DNA from: Kalaharituber pfeilii
Lineage: Eukaryota > Ascomycota > Pezizomycetes > Pezizales > Pezizaceae
Reading direction: 5' to 3'
Length of the DNA stretch: 64,000 nt
Assembly: GCA_015179045.1 (NCBI GenBank)
Contig: WHUZ01000016.1
Coordinates: forward strand, 558,001 to 622,000
This document shows positions 20,457-29,699 of this stretch, in pieces (the first letter of the stretch is position 1; every line of letters begins with the position of its first letter). A program made the translations under genes and the position numbers. The notes below the pieces were generated by a model that was not told the DNA's origin, did no database searches, and was given only the letters and a program-made list of their open reading frames with translations.

Positions 20457-21613
20457 ATGACAGGTCCGGCCTGATAGCATGAGATGTGGCAGAATGAGTT
20501 GAATTTAAGAGATATGGTAGGTCTGGCCCACGGCCTCAGTGAAGAAGAATGAACTCAATTTTACAGGTATAGCAGGCCCCACCTGCCGCCATGAGATGAG
20601 GTAGAGTGAGCTGAATTTGACAGGCATAGAAGGCCCAACCTAACAACGGCGTGAGAAAGTTGACAGGTATGGCCGGCCCACGAGATGAGGCAGAATAAGC
20701 TAAACTTGGCACGTATAGCCGGCCTGACATAACAGCGCGAGATCAGGCACCATGAGCTGAATTTGACAGGTATGGCGGGCCTAACCTGCCGGCACGAGAT
20801 GCGGCAGAATGAGCTAAACTCGACAGGTTTGGCAGGCCCTATTCGACGACGTGAGATAAGTCAGAATGAGCTGAATTTCACACGTATTGCAGGCCCTATT
20901 CAACGGCGTGAGGTGAGCCAGAATGAGGTGAATTTCACATGGAATGCAGGCCCTATTCAACGGTGTGAGGTGAACCAGAACGAGCTGAATTTTCATACGA
21001 ATTGCAGGCCCGGGCTGTCGGCACGAGATGATGCAGAATGAGCTGAAGTTGACACATATAGCTGGCCCGACATGACGGTGCAAGATGTGGTAGAATGAGC
21101 TAAATTTGACAGGTATGGCCGGCCCGAGCCTACAATGCAAATATGAGATAAGTTTGAGACGTATGGCATGCCCAAGGTACGAGATGGGATGAGGTAGAGT
21201 GAGCTGAATTTCAGATGTATGGCATGCCTGGAACCGAGACACGAGAAGATACCGAATGAGCTGAATTTGATAGATGTGGCAGAACGAGCTGAGCTAGAAT
21301 CAGCTGAATTTGACAGGTATGATAGGGCCCACTCGATGACATGAGATGAGAAAGAATAAGCTCAATTTGACAGGTATTGTAGGCCCAACGTGATGGCGTA
21401 GAATGAGCTGAATTTGACAGGTATGGCAGATCTGACCTGCCGGCGTAATATGTGGCAGAACAAGCTGAGGTAGAATGAGCTGAATTTGACCTGTAGAGCT
21501 AGCCCGAACCGACAGTGCATAATGAGGTGACATTTGACACGTATGGCCGGCCCGACCTAACGGCATGAGATGAGGTGAACTTGACAGGAATAGAGGGCCC
21601 AACCTGCCAGCAT
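20457..21613 (+). repeat. ~60-bp minisatellite, left arm orientation
   Basis: About 19-20 diverged units follow each other. A typical unit reads GAGATGAGGCAGAATGAGCT, then GAATTTGACAGGTATGGC, then AGGCC with a variable spacer. Units differ by substitutions and small indels, so the array is old. The order of unit variants is mirrored in the right arm. Confidence 0.85.
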
Positions 21614-21617
21614 ATAG

Positions 21618-21945
21618 ATGATGAAATGGCAACCGAAATGGCTATCGAAATGGCTACTGAAATTGGCTGCTGAAATGGCTGCTGAAATGGCTACTGAAAT
21701 GGCTGCTGAAATGGCTGCCAAAATGGCTATTGCAATGGCTGTTGAAATAGCCGCTGAAATGGCCGCTGCAATAGCTACTTCAATGGCTACTGAAATTGCT
21801 GCTGAGATTGCTGCTGAAATGGCTACCGAAATGGGTACTAAAATGGCTACTAAAAGGGATAATGAAATGGTTATGGAAATGACTACCAAAACGACTCTTG
21901 AAATGGCTGCCAAAATGGCTGCTAAAATAGCTACTGAGTGCCTCA
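21618..21945 (+). repeat. 12-bp GAAATGGCTACT tandem array
   Basis: About 27 copies of GAAATGGCT(A/G)CT run head to tail with drift at the ends (GAAATGGTTATG, CAAAATGGCTGCT). The unit length is divisible by three, so one frame reads repeated Glu-Met-Ala-Thr/Ala. Shorter blocks of the same unit recur at 22,696-22,850, 23,258-23,410 and 23,725-23,742. Confidence 0.85.
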
Positions 21946-21949
21946 GGTC

Positions 21950-23250
21950 AGGCCGGCCATACCTGTCGACTTCACCTCATCTCACGCCGGCAGGTTGGAT
22001 CTGCCATACCTGTCAAATTCAGCTCATTCTACCTCAGCTCATTCTCCTACATCTTATGCCAGTGGATCGGATCTGCCATACCTGTCAAATTGAGCTCATT
22101 CCACCTCATCTCATGCTGGCACGTCGGGGCTGCCACATCTATCAAATTCAGCTCATTCTGTATCATCTCGTACCATCAGGTCAGGCCTGCAATTTATGTG
22201 AAATTCAACTCATTCTGACTCATCTCATGCCGTCGAATAGGGCCTGCCAAACTTGTCAACTTCAGCTCATTCTGCCTGCTCTTGTGCCATCGGATAGGGC
22301 CTACCAAACCTGTCAAATTCAGCTCATTCTGCATGATCTCCTACCGTCAGGTCGTGCCTGCCATACTGTCAAATTCAGCTCATTGTGCCTGATCTCGCGC
22401 CGTCAGGTCAGGCCGGCTATACATATCAATCTGGATGGATTCAACTACCCGCATCACGAAGGACACGCGGGAAACACATGTATTTAGTGAATTTTGTCTT
22501 CGTTAGTTAATATATACCTCGCCATAGCCCATAGGGCGGCACGCGAGTAATGAAATTAAAAAAAAAAAAAAAAAATACATATCAAATTTAGCTCATCGCT
22601 CGCCGTCGGGCCGTACCTCCTCTTCCTGTCAAATCCAGCTCATTGCGCCCCATCTCGTACCCTCCGGTCGGAACTGCCACTACGCATCACGTGCCGAAAT
22701 GGCTACTGAAACGGCTACCGAAATGGCTAATGAAATGGCACCTGAAATGGCCGCTGAAATGGCTACTGAAATGGCTACTGAAATGGCTGCTGAAACTGCT
22801 GCTGAAATGGCTGCTGAAATGGCTACTGAAATGGCTACTGCAATGGCTAGGGCCGGCCATGCCTGTCAAAGTCAGCTCATTCCCCCTCATCTTGCACCAT
22901 TGGGTCGAGCCAGCTATACGTTTCAAGTTCAGCTCATGCCGTTAAGTCGGGCATGCAATTCGTGTGAAATTGAGCTCATTCTACCTCACCTCACGCCGTC
23001 GGCTCGGATCTGCCATACCTATCAAATTGAGCTCATTCCACCTCATCTCACGCCAGCAGGTCGGGCTGCCACATATGTCAAATTCAGCTCATTCCACCTG
23101 ATCCCACACTGTCCGGCCGGACCTGCCATACCTGTCAAATTCAGCTCATTCTACCACATCTTGCACCGTTATGTCGGGCCGGCTATATGTGTCAAATTCA
23201 GCTCATTGCACCTCATCTCGTGCCCTCGGGTCGGAACTGCCACTACTACC
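21950..23250 (-). repeat. ~60-bp minisatellite, reverse-oriented units
   Basis: The same unit family is read in reverse (GCCATACCTGTCAAATTCAG, CTCATTCTACCTCATCTC). It is broken by an A-tailed insertion at 22,430-22,574 and by a GAAATGGCTACT block at 22,696-22,850. Similar units resume at 24,104-24,405 and 24,642-24,945 as the outer right arm. Confidence 0.85.
22419..22585 (+). mobile_element. Tail-A retroposon, about 145 bp, with 11-bp TSD
   Basis: The inserted 22,430-22,574 ends with tail A (GCCATAGCCCATAGGGCGGC, GCGAGTAATGAAAT, A run). ATACATATCAA is present at 22,419-22,429 and again at 22,575-22,585. The 100 bp before the tail are only loosely similar to the copy at 24,406. Confidence 0.88.
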
Positions 23251-23402
23251 AATGCCGAAATGGCTGCCCAAATGGCCGCTGAAATGGCTACTGAAACGGC
23301 TACCGAAATGGCTTCTGAAATGGCACCTGAATGGCCGCTGAAATAGCTACTGAAATGGCTACTGAAAGGGCTTCTGAAATGGCTGCTGAAATAGCTACAG
23401 TA

Positions 23403-23732
23403 CCGAAATGTAGTGAGCGGCACGAGCTAGCTCGAGCCGAGCTGGAGGGTGAGCTCGAGCCTGGATTGATTATATACATAATATTGACAAACTAAATTAA
23501 ACTAAGCTAAATTTTCATCTTTCTCACTACTATCAGCTAAATTGAGCATTTCGAAGTTGTTGGTAGGTCAGAATGAGCTCCAAGTCTCTAATTATTACTA
23601 TATTAGGTATTTACAGTTTATGAAACCTTGCACTGGCTAAGCATTTTAGCGAGCTGTCACGAAAAACACAAGCATGATCTTGGCTCGTTTGAGCTCGAGC
23701 TGGCTCGGCTCGTGCCGCTCACTACCGAAATG
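23403..23732. mobile_element. hAT-like MITE (copy 2, 314 bp) with 8-bp TSD
   Basis: The element (23,411-23,724) has ends TAGTGAGCGGCACGAGC and its inverse, and is flanked by exact CCGAAATG at 23,403-23,410 and 23,725-23,732. The target is a GAAATGGCTACT repeat. No frame for a transposase is present; it needs a hAT enzyme in trans. Confidence 0.9.
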
Positions 23733-23743
23733 GCTACTGAAAT

Positions 23744-24103
23744 CAATGAATCCAACAGGCCGGTCCAGACCATGCAGGCCGGTCCAGGACAACCAGGCCA
23801 TTCAGGCCGGTCCAGGACAACCAGGCCATTCAGGCCGGTCCAACCAATCAGGCCGGTCCAGGCCATTCAGGCAGGTTCAAGCCAATCAAACGAATCACTC
23901 CACAGCTATCCAGGTGAATTGAGGCCAGCATTTACCAGATTGTTTGAGTATTTAAATGGTCTGGACCGGCCTGGTTGGCCTGGGCCGGCCTGATTGGTTG
24001 GACCCAATGAATCCAACAGGCCAGGCCAGGCCAGGCCAACCGGAGGCCTGGACTGGCCTGGACCGTGAAATTCTGGGCCTGGCCTGGCCTGTTGGATTCA
24101 TTG
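23744..24103. mobile_element. CAGGCC-rich 360-bp element with inverted ends
   Basis: The ends read CAATGAATCCAACAGGCC at 23,744 and, inverted, at 24,103, with an extra direct copy near 24,006. Inside are CAGGCCGGTCCAG repeats and the 85-bp core also found at 900-985. It sits in the right arm of the Foldback-like element where the left arm has no counterpart. The target duplication is unclear. Confidence 0.6.
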
Positions 24104-24391
24104 CCTGCAATACCTGTCAAATTCAGCTTATTATTCCTCATCTCACGCCATCGAGTGGGGCCCTACCATACCTGTCAAATTCAGCTGATTCTACCTCAGC
24201 TCGTTCTGCCACCTCTATCAAATTCAGCTCATTCCGCATCTTCTCGTGCCTCGGATCAGGCATGCCATACATCTCAAATTCGTGTGAAATTCAGCTCATT
24301 CTGGCTCATCTCACGTCGTCGAATAGGGCCTGCCAAACCTGTCATGTTCAGCTCATTCTGCCGCATCTCGTGCCGGCAGGTTGGGTCTGCC

Positions 24392-24655
24392 ATACCTATC
24401 AAATTTTGTGTTATATACTAAGACAAAGGTGGAGCTTGGGAAAGTTCAACTTGGGGGGAAATGGTTACGATCGGAGGTGTACGAGCCAAACAGAGGAAGG
24501 AAATAGGCAGGCTCAGCACACTCCCCCACCTATGTAATAAGACTGTTACTTTTTCATATGTTTTAGCTAGTTAGTTAACTTATACCTCGCCATAGCCCAC
24601 AGGGCGGCATGCGAGTAATGAAATAAAAAAAAAAAAAAAAAATACCTATCAAATT
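24392..24655 (+). mobile_element. Tail-A retroposon, 236 bp, with 14-bp TSD
   Basis: The inserted 24,406-24,641 ends GCCATAGCCCACAGGGCGGC, GCGAGTAATGAAAT and an A run. ATACCTATCAAATT is duplicated exactly at 24,392-24,405 and 24,642-24,655. A short frame in the body (GGNGYDRRCTSQTEEGN) is unassigned. Confidence 0.92.
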
Positions 24656-25054
24656 CAGTTCATTGTGCCTGATCTCGCGCTGTCAGGTCAGGCCAGCTAT
24701 ATGTGCCAAATTCAGCTTATTCTGCCTCATCTCGTGGGCCGGCCATACCTATCAACTTTTTCACGCTTTCGGGCTGGGCCTTCCATGCCTGTCAAATTCA
24801 GCTCACTCTACCTCATCTCACGGCGGTAGGTGGGGCCTGCTATACCTGTAAAATTGAGATCATTCTTCCTCACCTGCCATATCTATTCAATTCACCTCAT
24901 TCTCCACATCTCATGCCATCGGGCTGGACCTGTCATATCTATCAAAGCACTTCAGCCCTTTAGCTTAGGCACAAGCTATATCAAATGCGACTGGGCTCAA
25001 TCCGGCGCGAGGCGTAACCAGCAGTACTTACGACGAGTGGCCGCGATTCCTGTA

Positions 25055-25524
25055 AATTTATTTTAAAACTATTTTTTTATTTTTTTATAATTCTATAACT
25101 TAATAATTTAAAAGTAAAAGTTATTTTTATTCTTTTAATACTATAATATTAATATTGAAAAAACTAATAATTATTAAATTATACTTTATTAAACTTAGTA
25201 CTACTTAAAAAATACTATAGTAAATAGCTTCATAAGTAAATAAAAATATACTATATAATTTAGTAAAAAGTTTAGTAAGTAATTTATTATATAAACTAAC
25301 TAGTAATGAGTTATAAAATTTAATAAATAAGTTTAACACATAATTTTACAAGTAATTTAATAAATAATTTAGTAAGAAAATTAGTAAAAAATTTAGTAGT
25401 TAATTTAATAAGTGATTTAATAAACTATTTAGCAAGCAATTTAGTAAGTAATTTAGTAAGTTATTGTTAATCAATAGGTAACTAGAAAGTTAAAATTTAG
25501 AAAAAAAATAAGTATAGTAGTAGG
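25055..25524. repeat. AT-rich RIP-type block, right of the Foldback-like element
   Basis: This stretch is nearly free of C and G, with no readable gene. Together with 17,400-19,435 it brackets the GC-balanced Foldback-like element, whose edges with these blocks are sharp. Confidence 0.65.
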
Positions 25525-26190
25525 TTTTTTTTTTTATATATTAGTATTCACATACTGCTCTATAGGCTATAGTGAAAGTTTATTTAATAAAATAAACTAA
25601 ACTAAAAGAAATTAAGTACATGAGACCAGTAGTTTTTATTGTACTATAAAGGAAATAGTTAGCAGTCTCACTTATCTCTATCTTCTCTCAGCTTCATACT
25701 AGCTCACCTTGGCCATCTTTCTTCAAGTCATACTCTGTCAATGTCTGTCTGATTCTCTAAGTATACCACTACAGAGTTAGTCTTCTTACTCTCTTTGATT
25801 AGCGTTTTCTTCTTCCTAAACCATCAGATCCTGACAATCTCTTTGTTAGCTGTCACCAGCCATCATCGTACATTTTCCAAATCCTTTCTTAGTGCTATGC
25901 CATGTACGATGATATTGGAAGTTTTTGTGGCAGCTTCGGCTTCTGTCAGAGAGGCATGAGACTGGCGAGTCTTGCCCTAGTTACTTGGAAAGTGCATCGG
26001 GGGTTCGACGGTTTGGGTGTGCTGGTCTGTTTTTGGGGGGTGACAGGCACGCTGCCTGCTGGTGTGTTGACCGGGGGTTTTCGGGGGAGGGGGGTGGGGG
26101 TGGTAGCGGCTGGTGGGGCGAGTGACCTGTCTTGGTTAACCGCCGGTGCTGTGGCAGGTGGGATTTTGGTTAGAGTAGTTGAATAGATAA
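25525..26190 (-). pseudogene. RIP-mutated copy of the tail-A half-LINE
   Basis: On the minus strand the translation shows IIVHGIALRKDLENVR, stop, then KKKTLIKESKKTNSVVVYLE and NQTDIDRV, stop. This is the same protein as at 2,618-3,064, with TGA or TAG where that copy has Arg or Trp. It ends with a stop at the matching place, then a degraded tail A (TATAGCCTATAGAGCAGTAT) and the A run. The 3' part is RIP-mutated while the G-rich 26,000-26,200 part, equivalent to the proline-rich start, is less so. Confidence 0.7.
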
Positions 26191-26243
26191 AGTTGACAGA
26201 TACAGTTGTTGTAAATATGACTGCAGCAGAGGGATGCGAGTAT

Positions 26244-26567
26244 CTAGATAGGAATGTGATATCTAAGGATAGTAGAGACCAATTTTAAAGGTGCGGGTCT
26301 TGATAATACAGTGCTATCCTTCGGTGTTAAGTGTACACCTCTATCAATTTTTCTCCAAGATGTTTCTCCCAGTGGATGTGCGCTGAGGCAGGAGTCGAGG
26401 TAGCGCAGTATGGGGGCCGCGGCAGCGATGTCGGGGGCGCAGAGAAAGTCGAGGATTCGCGCGAGGGTGAGCTGGTCGTAGACAAGCTCGTGAGGAGGCG
26501 CTGGAGCAGGGCGTCCGGCGGCGGCAGCGGGAGCCCTTGGGTGTTTAGCTATGGTGACGCGTAGCAA
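26244..26567 (-). pseudogene. GC-rich coding-like fragment, unrecognised
   Basis: A 107-codon frame shows an amphipathic stretch (LVYDQLTLARILDFLCAPDI, then APILRYLDSCLSAHPLG) with GC-rich third positions, unlike the AT-rich surroundings. Downstream flanks have no splice partner that I can see. It may be the remnant of a host gene broken by the repeats to its left, or a chance frame. Confidence 0.25.
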
Positions 26568-27373
26568 CGGGTACTACCTGATTGCCGAGGTTAACCTTAC
26601 AGAGGGATCAAATCTTGCATATTGAGTTTTGACAGCTTGAGGCTTTGATGCTGCAGCGCAGCTGGATCCGGATCTATCTATCTATCTATTCAGCTATCTG
26701 CCTATCAAACGTTAGCAACCCTCGTATATGCAAGTATACTACCACACAACATTGTCGACTGACATTCTACACGCCAACTCCGGAACCCGTTTACTATATT
26801 AGACTAGCTAGCAATTTGAACCATATAGCAATACTATTCAATAGATATACCAACCTTATTGACTAATAGTATATGTTAGTAAACAGTTCAATTCTAGGAC
26901 TGCTGCATCACATTTACACGCTGGTTCTTACTGCATTACTTCCTCCCGCCTAGGTAGTTGCCCAGCCGTTACCCTCAACTCTACTGGCTTCCAACAATTA
27001 TCCTTCCCAAGCCTACAGCACAGTGAATTGCTCATCCCCTCGCGCTACTACGTATCGAGTATCGAACTTCTCAACCCGAATTCCACACCTTTCGTTTCAA
27101 GTTTGATATCGTACGTGCAACAAAATGATGCGTGGATGTATGCTGAAAAACTATGAATAGATAGCAGCACACAAACACTATCACGGTGCACCCCAGCCAG
27201 GACTTGATTTCAAACAAGTCCCCCAAAAAAATGACACTGTTCGCTCACCAAATGTAGTTCCATTCTGCTTTCTAGCGCTGCCATTAGATTTACAAGGTCA
27301 CTCGCTGCGTACCCTTCTGTAGCCCCGCTTTCCCCAAAAATCTGGTTCCCTGTGCCCCTCACAGGCCGTAATT

Positions 27374-28970
27374 TCAATTCCGCTTCTCGACCCACTTTAC
27401 CTTCGCTCTTTTATCTGCTACTTCAACCAACCCTATCAATACCTCCCAAAACCGAGGAACATCCATCGCGGTTGCCGCCCTCACAACCGTCTCCCCCTCC
27501 TTTGGCACCAATTTTCGCGTCCTCCCCACTTCCACCCCATGTGTGTCAACCAGCACTTTCACGTACTCCCACTTCCAGCTGATCCCGGCTTCTGACGTGA
27601 ATTCTGCTAGTTTCTCGCCCGAGTTTGACGGTGGAAGGATCGCGGCTACGGCAAGGGGATCGTGCAGGGGGGGCCCTCGGTGATGTTGAATATGCGTGCA
27701 TATGTGGACGCAAAGAAGCAGAGGAGATCATGGAACATTCTGCGGAGAGGTGTTGTGCCGTCTTTGAGGACTTGGTCAGTGGAATGGACGTGGTTTGGGA
27801 GCGTGAGGAGCGTTTGGAGGACATCGGCAGTGGCAAGGACTTGGTGACTGAGGTCGAGGGTGATGAGGGTGATGCGGTGGGAGAGTTCCGTGTTGCAGAA
27901 AATGGCGTTTGCGGATTCGGGTCGAGCTGCCGAGTAGCATGTTGTTAGCCTGGGTTTTCTTGGAAGTTTAGGGAATTGAGGCTCAAAGGAAGGGAAGTTG
28001 CGCACATAGATGTTGAATTCAGCATGTTTCGTGATGTTGCCCTCTGTGAAGGAGCCACCCATGATGCTTATTTCTTTTATATGATCCACCACGTCCGGGA
28101 AAGTGGCAAATAAAAGTGCTACGTTTGTCAATGCCCCGGTGGCCACAATCTGTCACCAGTAACGAAGTCATTAGCTCCTGCCGGCTAGCCCTGAACGTAT
28201 GGGTGGGAAACGAAAGTCATACCGCGCATGTCTGGTACGGCGTAGCCATGATAGCATCATACATTGCCTTAATTGCATTCCCTCGCTGGTACGCCGTAGC
28301 CGGTTCTGGTAATAATGCTGTGCCATCAATTCCAGATTGCCCTGCCCGTGGTGGTTAGCTCTCTTTCATGACCAGCAATCGTTGGGCGAGCAATCGGTCA
28401 CCATGGACGTCGGGGGCATGAACACTCGGCCTCATGAACGGCCTCTGAGAGCCAGCATATACTGGTATATCGGTTCGCCCAATGGCAGTGAGGACGCGGA
28501 TGGCATTTTCTGTAACTCGGTCGAGGGAGGCATTGCCGTGTACTGTAGAAATCTGCACGACATTAGCGGAGAGTTTTCGTCTCCGCGAAAACTGCTTGCG
28601 GCACACTTACTCCCAGCAAATTCAAGTGCGGATGCTCAGCTGCCAGCAGTATTGCGAAAGCGTCCTACGCCAGATGCATTAGAAAAGGGGGGGAAACGTG
28701 TGCAGACGAATTGACGAAGTACGGATGGAGAGAAATCAGCCTTACATCGTGGCCTGTGTGGTACGGGTACGGGAGGGCTTGTTAGCACACGCAAACATTC
28801 GAAGGTCACCCCACGTTTTCCCGGCAAGGCACGATTCGTTTCCCCGCCACGCTCGGGGTCACATCGCGGGTACGATAAAGGGGGGAAGGGGAAGGGAAGG
28901 GACATCAAGGGGAGAGGGGCAAAGTACCTGGGTCGCAGTCCAGCCAGACGGGCGTCCTTTGTGCAGGCAT
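27374..28970 (-). CDS. Inosine-uridine-type nucleoside hydrolase (two apparent frameshifts)
   Basis: The product belongs to the IUNH family, calcium-dependent enzymes that split the N-glycosidic bond of nucleosides in purine/pyrimidine salvage. Exons (phase-checked): 28970-28928, 28753-28746 (8 nt), 28664-28611, 28552-28402, 28341-28223, 28149-28006, 27926-27374. Joined exons 1-3 give DCDPGHDDAFAILLAAEHP, the metal-binding DxDxxxDD site. Later come STVHGNASLDR, GSQRPFM, SGIDGTALLP, ATGALTNVALL, AEFNIY and EGPPLHDPLAVAA with the catalytic His. Two places need one extra base: 27,919-27,921 (DPES motif) and 27,667-27,673 (before LHDP), both in C runs. These may be assembly errors or true damage. 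It is divergent from the reductase, sharing about 730 bp. Confidence 0.88.
28746..28753 (-). other. 8-nt microexon of the nucleoside hydrolase
   Basis: GCCACGAT lies between a good acceptor (CACACAG) and a good donor (GTAAGG). It joins CCAG of exon 1 to GACGCT of exon 3 and restores PGHDDAF in frame. Without it two metal-ligand positions of the family motif would be missing. Confidence 0.8.
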
Positions 28971-29699
28971 CGACGAGATTTAACTTTGCTCCTTCACTGA
29001 ACGCAAAACAGCAAGAGAGCTCAATGCAGTGATCTGGATCAAACTTGTTGGTATGCTTGCAATGCGATAATATGCAATGTACGGCTTGCACTCAATCATC
29101 CGTCCTTTGAGGTTGAGCCTGGCTTGGGTCGCGCGGGGGTGCAGGATGGCTTCTTTATAAGCCCGAAGCCCAGCTTGTAATGAAAGAGAACGCAAGATGC
29201 AATCAAACGAGCATTCAATTTGCTCCTTGCGGATGCGTCTGGCGTGTTCTCGCAGAAAAACAGCGCTCATAGCACGGCGAGAGAAAGCTCCAGAAAGCTC
29301 CAGAAAGCTCCAGGCATCCCCTCCGACAGACAGCGCAAGAGCTATTAATACGAGGCATACTATATGCATATACGGGCGGCTGGGAGGCGTGCCTGCATAA
29401 AGGTTTCATCTGGCCGGCATGCCCCTTGCATCCCGTGCAGCATACGCTGTGCGCATAAGCCACCTTGTGCGGCCTGCTGCATATGCCCCGCGCCAGGCGG
29501 GCGACAGGGCCCAGCGTCCCGTGACGCAGGTAAGCAGCACCCCCGGCAGCCAACGGACGGGGCAGCCCGCACCTCCCGCAGCCCTTCGCCCTTCCCTTCG
29601 CCCTTCGCCCTTCGCCCGTCGCCCCCCGCCACGCTCCCGCATCACCACCGCCTCCACCCGCAGCCCCGTCCGCTCACTCGCTCGGTGCCCCCGGCAGCC

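Larger units (their letters stand above)
19620..25052. mobile_element. Foldback-like 5.4-kb element with long repeat-built inverted arms
   Basis: Both ends read CAGGAATCGCG inward and are flanked by TA. Inward from both ends the same order of landmarks is met: CACTCGTCGTAAGTACT, GGTTACGCCTCGCG, a GCCTAAGCTAAAGGGCTGAAG block, GATAGATATGACAGG, then the same series of ~60-bp units. The arms match for over 900 bp once the LTR (left arm) and an A-tailed insert (right arm) are set aside. The centre has further units in both orientations and blocks of 12-bp GAAATGGCTACT repeats. No transposase is visible. The architecture resembles Foldback elements, but the family is unassigned. Confidence 0.7.

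Noticed and set aside
20457..24950. Regularly spaced repeats, considered as a CRISPR array
   Set aside because: Units are about 60 bp, diverged, present in both orientations and without unique equal-length spacers; the genome is eukaryotic.
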